64,000 nt of DNA from Pseudomonas sp. GV071 (GTDB lineage: Bacteria > Pseudomonadota > Gammaproteobacteria > Pseudomonadales > Pseudomonadaceae): NCBI RefSeq assembly GCF_003050835.1, contig NZ_QAOJ01000009.1, positions 62,001 through 126,000 of the forward strand, read 5' to 3'. The notes under the pieces were generated by a model that was given only the letters and a program-made list of their open reading frames with translations, made no database searches and had not been told where the DNA came from. The translations under genes and the position numbers were made by a program. Shown in pieces: positions 23,548 to 32,456 of this stretch; position 1 is the first letter of the stretch, and the number at the start of each line of letters is the position of its first letter.

Positions 23548-23564
23548 TGCGCCGTAATCGCGCA
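23548..23564 (+). promoter_or_regulatory. NtrC-like site upstream of amtB
   Basis: TGCGCC-GTAAT-CGCGCA fits the NtrC consensus TGCACC-N5-GGTGCA with three mismatches. A weaker half-match, GCATT-CTGCT-GGTGC, is at 23518-23532. Both lie just upstream of the sigma54-type promoter at 23584. Confidence 0.4.
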
Positions 23565-23583
23565 TATTAACCCTTGAACAAGG

Positions 23584-23599
23584 TGGCAACAGTGTTGCT
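23584..23599 (+). promoter_or_regulatory. sigma54 -24/-12 promoter of amtB
   Basis: TGGCAA-CAGTG-TTGCT matches the sigma54 consensus except for the last base of the -24 element. It lies about 180 bp before the start of amtB. Nitrogen-regulated sigma54 transcription is the known pattern for amtB genes. Confidence 0.6.
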
Positions 23600-23776
23600 C
23601 AACCGAATGAAAAATAAAGAAAAGAACTGATCGCTCAATTTTCCTGCCCGTTTTCCTGGTACTAAATCGGTTCGCTCGCCTGGGCAGAACTGGTGCGTTG
23701 TGGCGTCATCCTGGTGCGTGCGTGTGGAGCTTTGAGCTGCTTTGGTGCTTTTTTCGCTGCCGGAGTCGCTTCATCG

Positions 23777-24985
23777 ATGGAAAACCTCAACAGCGCCGTG
23801 CAAACCCTGATCTCGGGTTCCAACACGGTCTTCACTCTGCTCGGCGCGGTCATGGTGCTGGCCATGCATGCCGGCTTCGCCTTTCTGGAAGTTGGCACAG
23901 TCCGGCAAAAGAACCAAGTGAATGCCTTGTCGAAGATCATTTCCGACTTCGCCATGTCGGCCTTGGCGTACTTTTTCGTCGGCTACTGGGTGGCTTATGG
24001 CGTGACCTTTCTGGTGCCCACCAGCGAGCTGACCGCCGAGCACGGTTACCCGCTGGTGAAGTTCTTTTTTCTGCTGACCTTCGCCGCAGCTATTCCCGCG
24101 ATCATTTCCGGCGGCATTGCCGAGCGCGCCAAGTTCGGCCCACAGCTGTGCGCGACGATTCTGATCGTGGCTTTTATCTACCCGTTTTTCGAAGGCTTGA
24201 TCTGGAATGGCAACTTCGGCCTGCAGGCCTGGTTGGCCGAGCGTTTTGGTGCCAGCTTCCATGACTTCGCAGGTTCAGTGGTGGTGCACGCCATGGGCGG
24301 CTGGCTGGCCCTTGGCGCGGTGCTGTTGTTGGGCAAACGCAACGGCCGTTACCGCGACGGCAAGTTGGTGGCTTTTGCGCCGTCAAATATTCCGTTCCTG
24401 GCCCTGGGCTCGTGGATTCTCATCGTCGGCTGGTTCGGCTTCAACGTCATGAGCGCGCAGACCCTGGGCAGCGTCAGCGGCCTGGTGGCGGTCAACTCGC
24501 TGATGGCGATGGTTGGCGGCACGGTGGCGGCGTTGTTCGTCGGTCGTAACGACCCAGGCTTTCTGCACAACGGCCCGCTGGCCGGGCTGGTGGCGATCTG
24601 CGCGGGTTCCGATCTGATGCACCCGGTGGGCGCGTTGATCACCGGGCTGGTGGCCGGCGCATTGTTCGTCTGGGCGTTTACCGCCACACAGGTGAAATGG
24701 CGCATCGACGACGTGCTCGGCGTGTGGCCGTTGCACGGCTTGTGCGGCGTATGGGGCGGGATTGCCTGCGGAATTTTCGGCCAGCAATTGTTCGGCGGCC
24801 TGGGCGGTGTGAGCTTGATCAGCCAGTTGATCGGCACCGGCCTGGGCGTGCTGGTGGCGCTAGTCGGCGGGCTGCTGGTGTATGGCGTGCTGAAGGCCAC
24901 CACCGGTATTCGCTTGAATCAGGAAGATGAGTACTACGGCGCGGATCTGTCGATTCACAAGATTGGCGCGGTGAGTCAGGACTGA
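23777..24985 (+). CDS. amtB: Ammonium transporter AmtB
   Basis: A 402-residue Amt/Mep/Rh channel with 11 hydrophobic helices, moving ammonium across the inner membrane. The pore signature DFAGSVVVHAMGGWLALGA and the second pore histidine region (VLGVWPLHGLCGVWGG) are intact. ATG 23777 starts the conserved MENLNSAVQTL; the frame extends to 23693 and could encode a signal-like segment, but no RBS precedes it. Upstream are sigma54 and NtrC-like sites. No glnK lies next to it. Confidence 0.92.
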   Translation: MENLNSAVQTLISGSNTVFTLLGAVMVLAMHAGFAFLEVGTVRQKNQVNALSKIISDFAMSALAYFFVGYWVAYGVTFLVPTSELTAEHGYPLVKFFFLLTFAAAIPAIISGGIAERAKFGPQLCATILIVAFIYPFFEGLIWNGNFGLQAWLAERFGASFHDFAGSVVVHAMGGWLALGAVLLLGKRNGRYRDGKLVAFAPSNIPFLALGSWILIVGWFGFNVMSAQTLGSVSGLVAVNSLMAMVGGTVAALFVGRNDPGFLHNGPLAGLVAICAGSDLMHPVGALITGLVAGALFVWAFTATQVKWRIDDVLGVWPLHGLCGVWGGIACGIFGQQLFGGLGGVSLISQLIGTGLGVLVALVGGLLVYGVLKATTGIRLNQEDEYYGADLSIHKIGAVSQD

Positions 24986-24992
24986 TTAAAAA

Positions 24993-25014
24993 CATCGCGG
25001 CTGAGGCCGCGATG
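24993..25014. terminator. REP-derived hairpin between convergent genes
   Basis: CATCGCGGC (24993-25001), TGAG, GCCGCGATG (25006-25014) is a perfect 9-bp palindrome with the REP core sequence, between amtB and the convergent gene ending at 25022. It probably ends both transcripts, though no strong T run follows. Confidence 0.65.
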
Positions 25015-25021
25015 CTTGGGC

Positions 25022-25636
25022 CTAACACACCAAACTATCCGCCTGCCGATACAGCATCAGCATCTTGCGCGTGATGGTCTGGTGGATGTCGTCGCGCTCG
25101 AACGTCGACAGGTGGGTGAGCTTGTTCACCTGCAAGCGATGCAGGTGAATGTAGGGCATCTGCTGGTCGAACTCGCGCAGGTCGCCCTTCATCATGATCG
25201 GCAGGAACACGTCGCCGAGCTTCTTCTGGCTGTTGATGATCTGCGCCAGCGCCGGTTTGAATGGCATGGTCTTCGGCGTGCTGCCGTCGTCCTTCATTTC
25301 GGTGCTGAGCAGCAGCCCCGGTTTTCCCACTAGCACCCCCGGCAACACACATAAACCAGTTTTGCGCACGGCCGCCGCGTCGATGCCATGCAGGGTGTCG
25401 TGGAAGGCGTAGGCGTTGGGCAGCACCACCATCTTGCGGCCCAGGTCGGTGGGGAAGTGCAGGGTGTAGTTGGTGTACAGCTGGCGCACCGACTCGGAAT
25501 ACACGCAGAAGCGGTTCTCGAACAGGCGGATGAAGCGCTCGGCCAGCTCGCGGCGGGCCATGCTCTCCATATCCCAGATCAGATCCTGGTTTTCCGGCTG
25601 TTGGAGATTGATCTCCTGGTGTTCCATGCTCGTCAT
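25022..25636 (-). CDS. Conserved-looking cytoplasmic protein, unrecognised
   Basis: A 204-residue soluble protein without signal peptide or TM segments. It has a charged N-terminus (MESMARRELAERFIRLFENRF), a mixed alpha/beta middle (VVLPNAYAFHDTLHGID) and a basic C-terminal region. ATG 25636 has GAGGA upstream and lies seven bases after the chemoreceptor stop codon, so it is probably co-transcribed with the receptor. The family is not recognised; a role with the receptor is only positional. Confidence 0.75.
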   Translation of the reverse strand: MTSMEHQEINLQQPENQDLIWDMESMARRELAERFIRLFENRFCVYSESVRQLYTNYTLHFPTDLGRKMVVLPNAYAFHDTLHGIDAAAVRKTGLCVLPGVLVGKPGLLLSTEMKDDGSTPKTMPFKPALAQIINSQKKLGDVFLPIMMKGDLREFDQQMPYIHLHRLQVNKLTHLSTFERDDIHQTITRKMLMLYRQADSLVC

Positions 25637-25643
25637 GCATTCC

Positions 25644-27278
25644 TCATACGCGAAATTGCCGCAACAGCCGGTTGAGTTCATCGGCCAGTTGATTCAGGTG
25701 TTGGCTGGCGCTGCTCGATTGCTCGGCGGCCATCGCCGTGTTGTGCGCCAGACTGGCCGCGTCGGTGACGTTCTGATTGATGTCCTCGACCACATGCGCC
25801 TGCTGCAACGTGGCGCTGGCGATGGAGGCATTGAGGCTGGTCAGATTGCGTAGCGACTGGCTGATCAGGTTCAAACTTTCCCCCGCCTGACGCGCCTGTT
25901 CGACGGTCACTTGCGAGGCTTTGCTGCTTTCGTTGATGACGTTCACCGCCGCTTCGGAATTGCTCTGCAGGCGTTCGATCATCACTTGAATCTCGGCCGT
26001 CGACTTCTGTGTGCGCTGGGCCAACAGGCGAACCTCATCGGCCACCACGGCGAACCCGCGCCCCTGTTCACCGGCCCGCGCAGCCTCGATGGCGGCGTTG
26101 AGGGCGAGCAGGTTGGTCTGTTCGGCGATGGAGCGTATCACTTCCAGCACGCCGCCGATCTGGGTTGTTTCCTGAGCCAAAGTTCGGATCACTTCGACGG
26201 CTTCGCCAATGGTGCCGGAAAGCTTGTCGATCTGCTGCAGACTGCGTTCGATATTGGCCTGGCCCTGCTGCGCATTGCTCTCGGCGCCTTGCACTTCGCT
26301 GGAGGCCTGTTCAGCGTTCTTGGCCACATCCTGCACGGCATAGGTGACTTCATTGATGGCGGTGGCCACCTGTTCCATCTGCATGGCTTGCTGCTGGCTG
26401 TCCTGTTGGGATTTGCCGGCCACGCCGCCCAGGGTGTCGGCGGATTGGTTGAGAGCGGTCGCCGCCTGCAGCATCTGGCTGATCACCGAACGCAGTTTGC
26501 TGGTGAAGGTGTTGAAGTGGGTGGCGAGGGCGGCCAATTCGTCCTGGCCGTCGCTGCTCAGGCTGCGGGTCAGGTCGCCTTCGCCGCTGGCGATATTGGC
26601 CATCGCACTGACCACCTCGCGCAGTGGTCGGGTGATGCTGCGGCTGATGTACAGCACCAACAGCGCCATCAGCACGGCGATGCCCAGGCCCAGCAGCGAG
26701 GCGCGAATGGCCTGCTCGCGGAACTCGGCCTGCATGTCATCGATGTACACGCCGGAGCCGACGATCCAGCCCCAGGGCTGGAACAACTGTACATAGGAAA
26801 CCTTGGGTACCGGCTCGCTGGCGCCCGGTTTCGGCCAGCGGTAGTCGACCATACCGGCGCCTTTGGCTTTGGCGATGGCGACCATCTCGTTGAAGAGGAA
26901 TTTGCCGTCCGGGTCCTTCAGGCCGCTGAGGTCCTGGCCTTCGAGTTTCGGGTTGGTGGGGTGCATGACCATCTTCGGACCGAGGTCATTGATCCAGAAG
27001 TAGTCATCCTTGCCGTAGCGCAGGCCACGGATCGCTTCCATGGCCTGTTTCTGTGCTTGCTCGCGGGTCAGGGTGCCGGCGCTTTCCAGGGCCTGAAAAT
27101 AAGTCAGCACGCCTGCGGCACTTTGCACCACATGTTGGGTCTTTTGAACCTTGGCGCTGTACAGGTCGTGGTTGATCTGCTGCAGCATCAACAAGCCAAG
27201 GCTGACCAGCATGACCAAGGCCACGGCCAGAATCAGCCACAGCCGACTGTGAATCGGTAGTTTGCGCAGGCTTTGCAT
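25644..27278 (-). CDS. Methyl-accepting chemotaxis protein with sCache domain
   Basis: A 544-residue chemoreceptor. TM1 is about 13-33. A periplasmic single-Cache (sCache_2) domain spans about 35-185 (YGKDDYFWINDLGPKMVMHPTNPKLEG, then QPWGWIVGSGVYIDDM). TM2 is about 190-212, then HAMP, and a long coiled-coil signalling domain with the hairpin tip EQTNLLALNAAIEAARAGEQ. Small organic acids are common ligands of this domain type. GGAG precedes ATG 27278. Confidence 0.93.
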   Translation of the reverse strand: MQSLRKLPIHSRLWLILAVALVMLVSLGLLMLQQINHDLYSAKVQKTQHVVQSAAGVLTYFQALESAGTLTREQAQKQAMEAIRGLRYGKDDYFWINDLGPKMVMHPTNPKLEGQDLSGLKDPDGKFLFNEMVAIAKAKGAGMVDYRWPKPGASEPVPKVSYVQLFQPWGWIVGSGVYIDDMQAEFREQAIRASLLGLGIAVLMALLVLYISRSITRPLREVVSAMANIASGEGDLTRSLSSDGQDELAALATHFNTFTSKLRSVISQMLQAATALNQSADTLGGVAGKSQQDSQQQAMQMEQVATAINEVTYAVQDVAKNAEQASSEVQGAESNAQQGQANIERSLQQIDKLSGTIGEAVEVIRTLAQETTQIGGVLEVIRSIAEQTNLLALNAAIEAARAGEQGRGFAVVADEVRLLAQRTQKSTAEIQVMIERLQSNSEAAVNVINESSKASQVTVEQARQAGESLNLISQSLRNLTSLNASIASATLQQAHVVEDINQNVTDAASLAHNTAMAAEQSSSASQHLNQLADELNRLLRQFRV

Positions 27279-27529
27279 GATGCGGAACTCCAGGCGTTTT
27301 TGTTGTTGTACAGCCTTGAAAGTAGGCGCTGGTGATGGCTTTGCAACACTACAGGGGAATTGTGCTTAAAGGCAGCAGCATCGGTGTAAGTTGTCTGCTA
27401 CATTTCGGCGCCAAAGCGGCATTCCCAAGCGCCTGAAGCTCGGTTGGTCTTTGGTTTTCTTTCTGCCGACACCTTTTCGTCGACAACATTATCTGGCGAT
27501 GCGGGGCATCGCCCATTGGGGGAAGTTGC

Positions 27530-28360
27530 ATGGATCTTTGGAGCGCTGCGCAGGCGTTGATTCTGGGTATTGTCGAAGGGCTCACCGAGTTCCTGCCGAT
27601 TTCCAGTACCGGGCACCAGATTATCGTCGCCGATCTGCTGAATTTCGGCGGTGAACGGGCCATGGCGTTCAACATCATCATCCAGCTCGGCGCCATCCTG
27701 GCGGTGGTCTGGGAATTCCGCAAAAAGATCTTCGACGTGGTTCTCGGCCTGCCCAAGGACCGCCAGGCCCAACGCTTTACCGGCAACCTGCTGATCGCCT
27801 TCTTCCCAGCGGTGATCCTCGGGGTGATCTTCGCGGACATGATTCACCATTACCTGTTCAACCCGATTACCGTGGCCGCGGCTCTGGTGGTTGGCGGCGT
27901 GATCATGCTGTGGGCCGAGCGCCGCCAGCACACCGTGCATGCTGAAACGGTCGATGAGATGACCTGGAAGGATGCCCTCAAGGTCGGCTTCGCCCAATGC
28001 CTGGCGATGATTCCCGGCACATCGCGTTCAGGCGCCACCATCATCGGCGGCCTGCTGTTCGGCCTGTCGCGCAAGACCGCCACCGAGTTCTCGTTCTTCC
28101 TGGCGATGCCGACCATGGTCGGTGCGGCGGTGTATTCGGGCTACAAGTACCGTGACCTGTTCCAGCAGAGCGATCTGCCGGTGTTCGCCATCGGCTTCGT
28201 CACCGCCTTTATCTTCGCCATGATCGCCGTGCGCGGCCTGCTGAAATTCATCGCCAACCACAGCTACGCCATGTTCGCCTGGTACCGCATCGGCTTTGGT
28301 CTGCTGATTCTGGCTACCTGGCAGTTTGGCTGGATAGATTGGAGCGCCGCTCAGCCGTAA
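27530..28360 (+). CDS. uppP: Undecaprenyl-diphosphatase
   Basis: A 276-residue integral membrane phosphatase that recycles undecaprenyl pyrophosphate for peptidoglycan synthesis and gives bacitracin tolerance. The two family motifs are present: GIVEGLTEFLPISSTGH (about 10-27) and the second, IPGTSRSGATIIGGLL (about 160-176). Eight or so hydrophobic helices and the length are standard. GGGGGAAG is the RBS. The 251-bp gap to the divergent chemoreceptor gene holds no further gene. Confidence 0.95.
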   Translation: MDLWSAAQALILGIVEGLTEFLPISSTGHQIIVADLLNFGGERAMAFNIIIQLGAILAVVWEFRKKIFDVVLGLPKDRQAQRFTGNLLIAFFPAVILGVIFADMIHHYLFNPITVAAALVVGGVIMLWAERRQHTVHAETVDEMTWKDALKVGFAQCLAMIPGTSRSGATIIGGLLFGLSRKTATEFSFFLAMPTMVGAAVYSGYKYRDLFQQSDLPVFAIGFVTAFIFAMIAVRGLLKFIANHSYAMFAWYRIGFGLLILATWQFGWIDWSAAQP

Positions 28361-28392
28361 ACTGCGAACTGCCATGCAGTCAGGTAGATCAG

Positions 28393-29274
28393 ATGACCCG
28401 CAGCCCCAACTTTCCGGTTTCGCCCACCGAGCGGTTTGACAGCCCGGAGCAGACCGCTATCACCCGCGACGTGGTGCTGCGTTATCACCTTTGCTGGAAA
28501 TACCGCGACCTCGACGGGGTGATGGCGCTCTATCACCCCGACGTCGAGTACAACGACTTTTTCCAGGCTCGCGTGCTGCGCCTGGAGGAGTTGCGTGAGT
28601 ACGTACTCGCCACCATGCCGCGCGACCCGGAAGAGGCGCTGGAGCACAGCGACCGCATTCGCGTGGACGGCGACACCGCCTTTATCCAATACCGCATCAC
28701 CCTGCGCGGCGGCGAAGGGCTGGTGTCGTTTCGCACCAGCGAGGCGCTGACCGTGCGCGACGGGCTGATCTGGCAGGTCAACGAATACGCGTCGTTGATG
28801 CACGAGGCCAGCGCCACCCACTCCGAGGTCAGTGACAGCCGCCCGGCCATCAGCCGCCTGGGTTTGTCGGCGCGCCAGTTGGGCTTTCTCGCCGACGACC
28901 TGCAGCATTATTTCCAGCAACACCAACCCTACCTGGATGCCGAGCTCAACCTGCAACACGTGGCCACCGCTACCGGCTACAGCCGCAACCAGATTTCCTA
29001 CCTACTCAACCAGGTGCTGGGCCAGAGCTTCTACCGCTACGTCAACCAGGCGCGCCTGCAGCACCTGCTGGCGGCCGTGGAGAAGGCCACGGCGCCGGTG
29101 CGCATCGATGAGCTGGCCTTCGCTGCCGGCTTCAACTCGCTCTCGGCCTTTTATAGCTGCTTCCGCCAGCACACCGGGCTGACGCCCAAGGCTTATCTGA
29201 AGCAGAACGCCAAGCAGGGTGTGGCCAGGCAAATTTCTTCGCGGGCCCGCGCGCAAGACAAGCCAGGAATCTAG
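28393..29274 (+). CDS. AraC-family regulator with N-terminal SnoaL/NTF2-like domain
   Basis: A 293-residue fusion. The N-terminal 25-135 region (YHLCWKYRDLDGVMALYHPDVEYNDF...LIWQVNEYASLM) has the SnoaL/NTF2-like pattern for small-ligand binding. The C-terminal 175-280 region is a double HTH AraC domain (LQHVATATGYSRNQISYLLNQ; IDELAFAAGFNSLSAFYSCFRQHTGLTPKAY). ATG 28393 is chosen over the frame start at 28339, which overlaps uppP. It precedes an amine oxidase-cupin-binding protein module and is its likely regulator. Confidence 0.85.
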   Translation: MTRSPNFPVSPTERFDSPEQTAITRDVVLRYHLCWKYRDLDGVMALYHPDVEYNDFFQARVLRLEELREYVLATMPRDPEEALEHSDRIRVDGDTAFIQYRITLRGGEGLVSFRTSEALTVRDGLIWQVNEYASLMHEASATHSEVSDSRPAISRLGLSARQLGFLADDLQHYFQQHQPYLDAELNLQHVATATGYSRNQISYLLNQVLGQSFYRYVNQARLQHLLAAVEKATAPVRIDELAFAAGFNSLSAFYSCFRQHTGLTPKAYLKQNAKQGVARQISSRARAQDKPGI

Positions 29275-29322
29275 CCTCTAGTCTCTGCGCCATAAGTTGG
29301 CGAATAGATACTGGAGCTGGGC

Positions 29323-30732
29323 ATGAGCGCATGGCGCAACGTTAGTCTGTGGATGGATCAGCTCGAGGAGCCGTTGATTCCGCGCGCGCCGCTGGTGGGT
29401 GCAATGGAAGCCGACGTGGTGATCATCGGCGCCGGCTACACGGGCTTGTGGACCGCGTACTACCTCAAACGCCAGGCCCCGGAGCTGCGCATTGTCATCG
29501 TCGAAGCGGAGATTTCCGGCTTTGGCGCGTCCGGGCGCAACGGCGGCTGGCTGATGGGCAACCTGCTCGGCGAAGACCGTCTGTTGGCCAGCCTGCCACT
29601 GGCAGCGCGGCAGGAATCCCATCAACTGCTGCACGGCATACCCGATGAAGTGGCCACCGTGCTGCAGCGCGAAGGCATCGACTGCGACTACCGCAAAGCC
29701 GGCATCCTCTATACCGCCGCCCGTTACCCGGAGCAGGAAACCAGCCTGCGTGGCCAGTTGCGCGCGTTGTACGAACAGGGCCTGACCGAAGCGGACTACC
29801 GCTGGATGTCGGTCAATGAGCTCAACGAGCAGCTGCGTATCGCCACGCCGTATGGCGCCATTCATACGCCGCATTGCGCCACCATTCACCCAGCCAAACT
29901 GGTCCGCGGCCTGGCGCGTACCGTTGAACGCATGGGCGTGCAGCTGTTCGAAAAGAGCCGTGTCCGGCATTGGCAGCCTGGCCTGGTGCGCACCGAACAA
30001 GGTGAGGTCCGCGCCAACTGGGTGGTGCCGGCAATCGAAGGGTACTCGGTGACCTTGCCGCCGTTGGGCAACCACCTGCTGCCGGTGCAAAGCCTGATCG
30101 TCGCCACCGCGCCGTTGCCGGCGGCCACCTGGGCTGAGATCGGTCTGGAGCGCGGTCAAGCCTTCAGCGAAGCCAGTCGCCAGGTCACCTACGGCCAGCG
30201 CACCAAAGACGATCGCCTGGTGTTCGGCGCCCGTGGTGGCTACAAGTTCGGCGGCAAACTGCGCGCTGACGCCAGCCTCAGCGACGAAGAAGTAGCGCTG
30301 CGCCGCTACCTGTTTGGCGAGCTGTTTCCAATCCTGAAAAACGTGCCCATCACCCATTCCTGGGGCGGCAACCTGGGCATGTCGCGCAGCTTCCACCCGC
30401 ACATGATTTGCGACCGCAAAAATCAGGTGGCGTTGTCCGGCGGTTATGGCGGCGAAGGCGTGGGGGCCAGCAACCTCGGAGGTCGTACCCTGGCGCAGTT
30501 GATTCTCGGCGAAACCAGCGTGCTCACCCGCCAACCCTGGGTGCAACTGGACAGCAGCATCCGGCAGGGCTTGCGCACCTGGGAGCCGGAACCCTGCCGC
30601 TGGCTGGGCTACAACGCCATTATCAAAAGCTTCGTCAACGAAGACAAAGTGCTCGCCGACCCCAGTAGCGCGCCGTGGAAACGCAGCGTTGCCAGCGGTC
30701 TGGCGCAGTTCATGGAAGGTTTTATGAAGTAA
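29323..30732 (+). CDS. FAD-dependent amine oxidoreductase (DAO/PuuB-like)
   Basis: A 469-residue flavoprotein with an N-terminal Rossmann motif VVIIGAGYTGLWTAYYL (about 28-45), the second FAD segment ASGRNGGWLMGNL, and a C-terminal FAD-covering region (GGYGGEGVGASNLGGRTLA). The arrangement matches gamma-glutamylputrescine oxidase and related amine oxidases. With the downstream cupin and PotF-like protein it suggests use of a polyamine or related amine. Substrate specificity is not readable. Confidence 0.85.
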   Translation: MSAWRNVSLWMDQLEEPLIPRAPLVGAMEADVVIIGAGYTGLWTAYYLKRQAPELRIVIVEAEISGFGASGRNGGWLMGNLLGEDRLLASLPLAARQESHQLLHGIPDEVATVLQREGIDCDYRKAGILYTAARYPEQETSLRGQLRALYEQGLTEADYRWMSVNELNEQLRIATPYGAIHTPHCATIHPAKLVRGLARTVERMGVQLFEKSRVRHWQPGLVRTEQGEVRANWVVPAIEGYSVTLPPLGNHLLPVQSLIVATAPLPAATWAEIGLERGQAFSEASRQVTYGQRTKDDRLVFGARGGYKFGGKLRADASLSDEEVALRRYLFGELFPILKNVPITHSWGGNLGMSRSFHPHMICDRKNQVALSGGYGGEGVGASNLGGRTLAQLILGETSVLTRQPWVQLDSSIRQGLRTWEPEPCRWLGYNAIIKSFVNEDKVLADPSSAPWKRSVASGLAQFMEGFMK

Positions 30733-30757
30733 ACCCAACAGACTCAGCGGCTCTACA

Positions 30758-30783
30758 CCCCTCTCCAGCACGCGGGAGAGGGG
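30758..30783. other. Intercistronic hairpin
   Basis: CCCCTCTCC (30758-30766) pairs with GGAGAGGGG (30775-30783). No T run follows, so it is more likely an mRNA-stabilising or REP-type hairpin than a terminator, perhaps setting unequal expression of the oxidoreductase and the cupin gene. Confidence 0.55.
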
Positions 30784-30820
30784 ACTGATCACTTTCATTT
30801 GAACGAATAACGAGTGCCCT

Positions 30821-31165
30821 ATGAACATCACCCATTTCAAAAACACCCCCGCCGCCGTGCTCGAAGAGTCCTTCCCGGTTGCTGTGCCGTTGAGCGACGT
30901 CGTCGCCGTGGCCTCGACCACCAGCGTCGAGCGCACCGATGGGGTGGAAACCGGTATCTGGGAATGCACGCCCGGCGTCTGGCGTCGGCAGATCGTGCAA
31001 CAAGAGTTCTGCCACATCATTTCCGGCCGCTGCACCTTCACCCCCGAAGGCGGTGAACCGATGGAAATCAACGCGGGCGACGCCTTGATGATGCCGGCTA
31101 ACACCCTCGGCATCTGGGATATCAAGGAGACCGTGCGCAAAACCTATGTGCTGATCTTCAAGTAA
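30821..31165 (+). CDS. Cupin-domain protein (EutQ/DUF861-like)
   Basis: A 114-residue single-domain cupin. The two motifs are visible as WECTPGVWRRQIVQQEFCHIISGRCTF (about 47-72) and INAGDALMMPANTLGIWDI (about 86-104). Proteins of this type often sit beside gamma-glutamylputrescine oxidase-like genes. Role is probably binding or modifying a pathway intermediate; no catalytic residue set can be asserted. Confidence 0.8.
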   Translation: MNITHFKNTPAAVLEESFPVAVPLSDVVAVASTTSVERTDGVETGIWECTPGVWRRQIVQQEFCHIISGRCTFTPEGGEPMEINAGDALMMPANTLGIWDIKETVRKTYVLIFK

Positions 31166-31253
31166 GTAAGGCTTGCGGGGCGCCTGCCTGGCTCTAGCCC
31201 CGAAACCCTTTGTATGCAGTACCTCCCAAAAACAAAAAGTACAGAGAAGTCCC

Positions 31254-32327
31254 ATGTTCAAACTCATTGCTCCGCTCATGCTGGTGGCGTCGGTCAGCCA
31301 GGCTGCCGACACCGTGAAGATCTACAACTGGTCCGACTACATCGCGCCGGACACCTTGAAGAACTTCCAGGCCGCCAGCGGCATCACGCCGATCTATGAC
31401 GTCTACGACAGCAACGAAACCCTCGACGGCAAGTTGATGACCGGCAAATCCGGCTACGACGTGGTGTTCCCCTCCAACCACTTCATGGCCCGGCAGATCC
31501 AGGGCGGGGCGCTGAAGAAGCTCGACAAGAGCCAGCTGCCCAACTGGAACAACCTCAATCCGGTGCTGCTCAAGGCCCTGGAAACCAACGACCCGGGTAA
31601 CGAGCACGGCTTCCCGTACCTGTGGGGCAGCACCGGCATCGGCTACAACGTGGCCAAGGTCAAAGCCGTGCTCGGCGATGTGCCGCTGGATTCATGGGAC
31701 CTGATCCTCAAACCCGAGAACATGAAAAAGCTCAGCCAGTGCGGCGTGGCGATTCTCGACAACGGCCCGGAAGTGCTGCCGATCACCTTGCATTACCTGG
31801 GCCTGCCGCATCACAGCAAAGACCCGGCTGACTACAAAAAAGCCGAAGCGACGCTGATGCAGATCCGCCCCTACGTGCGCTACTTCCATTCCTCCAAATA
31901 CGTCAGCGACCTGGCCAACGGCGAGATCTGCGTGGCAGTCGGCTTCTCCGGCGACATCATGCAGGCCGCCAACCGCGCCAAAGAGGCAAAAAATGGCGTG
32001 GACATCGGTTACGTGATTCCGAAAGAGGGCGCGCCGATGTGGTTCGACATGGTCTCCATGCCCGTCGACGCCCCGGATGAAAAAGCCGCTTACGCCTTTA
32101 TGAACTACCTGCTCGACCCGAACGTGATGGCGCAGATCAGCGACTACGTGCGCTACGCCAACGGCAACGAAAAAGCCGACGGCCTGGTGAGTGCGGACCT
32201 GAAAGCCGACACCAAGGTGTACCCAAGTGCCGAAACGATGAAAACCATGTTTGCCCTGGAGGCCATGCCGTTGGCCACCGACCGCATCCGCACACGGTTG
32301 TGGAACAAGGTTAAATCGGGGAACTGA
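31254..32327 (+). CDS. Polyamine ABC transporter substrate-binding protein, PotF/SpuD-like
   Basis: A 357-residue periplasmic protein with signal peptide (MFKLIAPLMLVASVSQA, cleavage near 17-18). The ligand-site start VKIYNWSDYIAPDTL, then DVVFPSNHF and VGFSGDIMQAA are hallmarks of putrescine/spermidine-binding proteins PotF and SpuD. ATG 31254 is chosen over the upstream frame start because it gives a proper signal peptide. No permease or ATPase follows, so it must work with components encoded elsewhere. Confidence 0.9.
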   Translation: MFKLIAPLMLVASVSQAADTVKIYNWSDYIAPDTLKNFQAASGITPIYDVYDSNETLDGKLMTGKSGYDVVFPSNHFMARQIQGGALKKLDKSQLPNWNNLNPVLLKALETNDPGNEHGFPYLWGSTGIGYNVAKVKAVLGDVPLDSWDLILKPENMKKLSQCGVAILDNGPEVLPITLHYLGLPHHSKDPADYKKAEATLMQIRPYVRYFHSSKYVSDLANGEICVAVGFSGDIMQAANRAKEAKNGVDIGYVIPKEGAPMWFDMVSMPVDAPDEKAAYAFMNYLLDPNVMAQISDYVRYANGNEKADGLVSADLKADTKVYPSAETMKTMFALEAMPLATDRIRTRLWNKVKSGN

Positions 32328-32374
32328 TTAACCCCGATTTAACAACGGCGCCCCTCGCAAGAGCGGCGCCGTTT
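32311..32374 (+). terminator. Double hairpin after the polyamine-binding protein gene
   Basis: TTAAATCGGGG (32311-32321) pairs with CCCCGATTTAA (32332-32342) across the stop codon, followed by AACGGCGCC (32344-32352) with GGCGCCGTT (32365-32373) and a short T run. The second stem is the likely terminator. Confidence 0.75.
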
Positions 32375-32456
32375 CCATGTCCGCACTCTGCTCCTACGAA
32401 AACAGCGATGTTCTTGTAAGCTGCGCGGTTCAATGGGATTGCTGGAGCCAGAAGGG

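Noticed and set aside
29278..31140. 620-codon open frame on the minus strand
   Set aside because: Antisense to the FAD oxidoreductase and cupin genes, both of which have clear domains; no recognisable motif in the antisense product.
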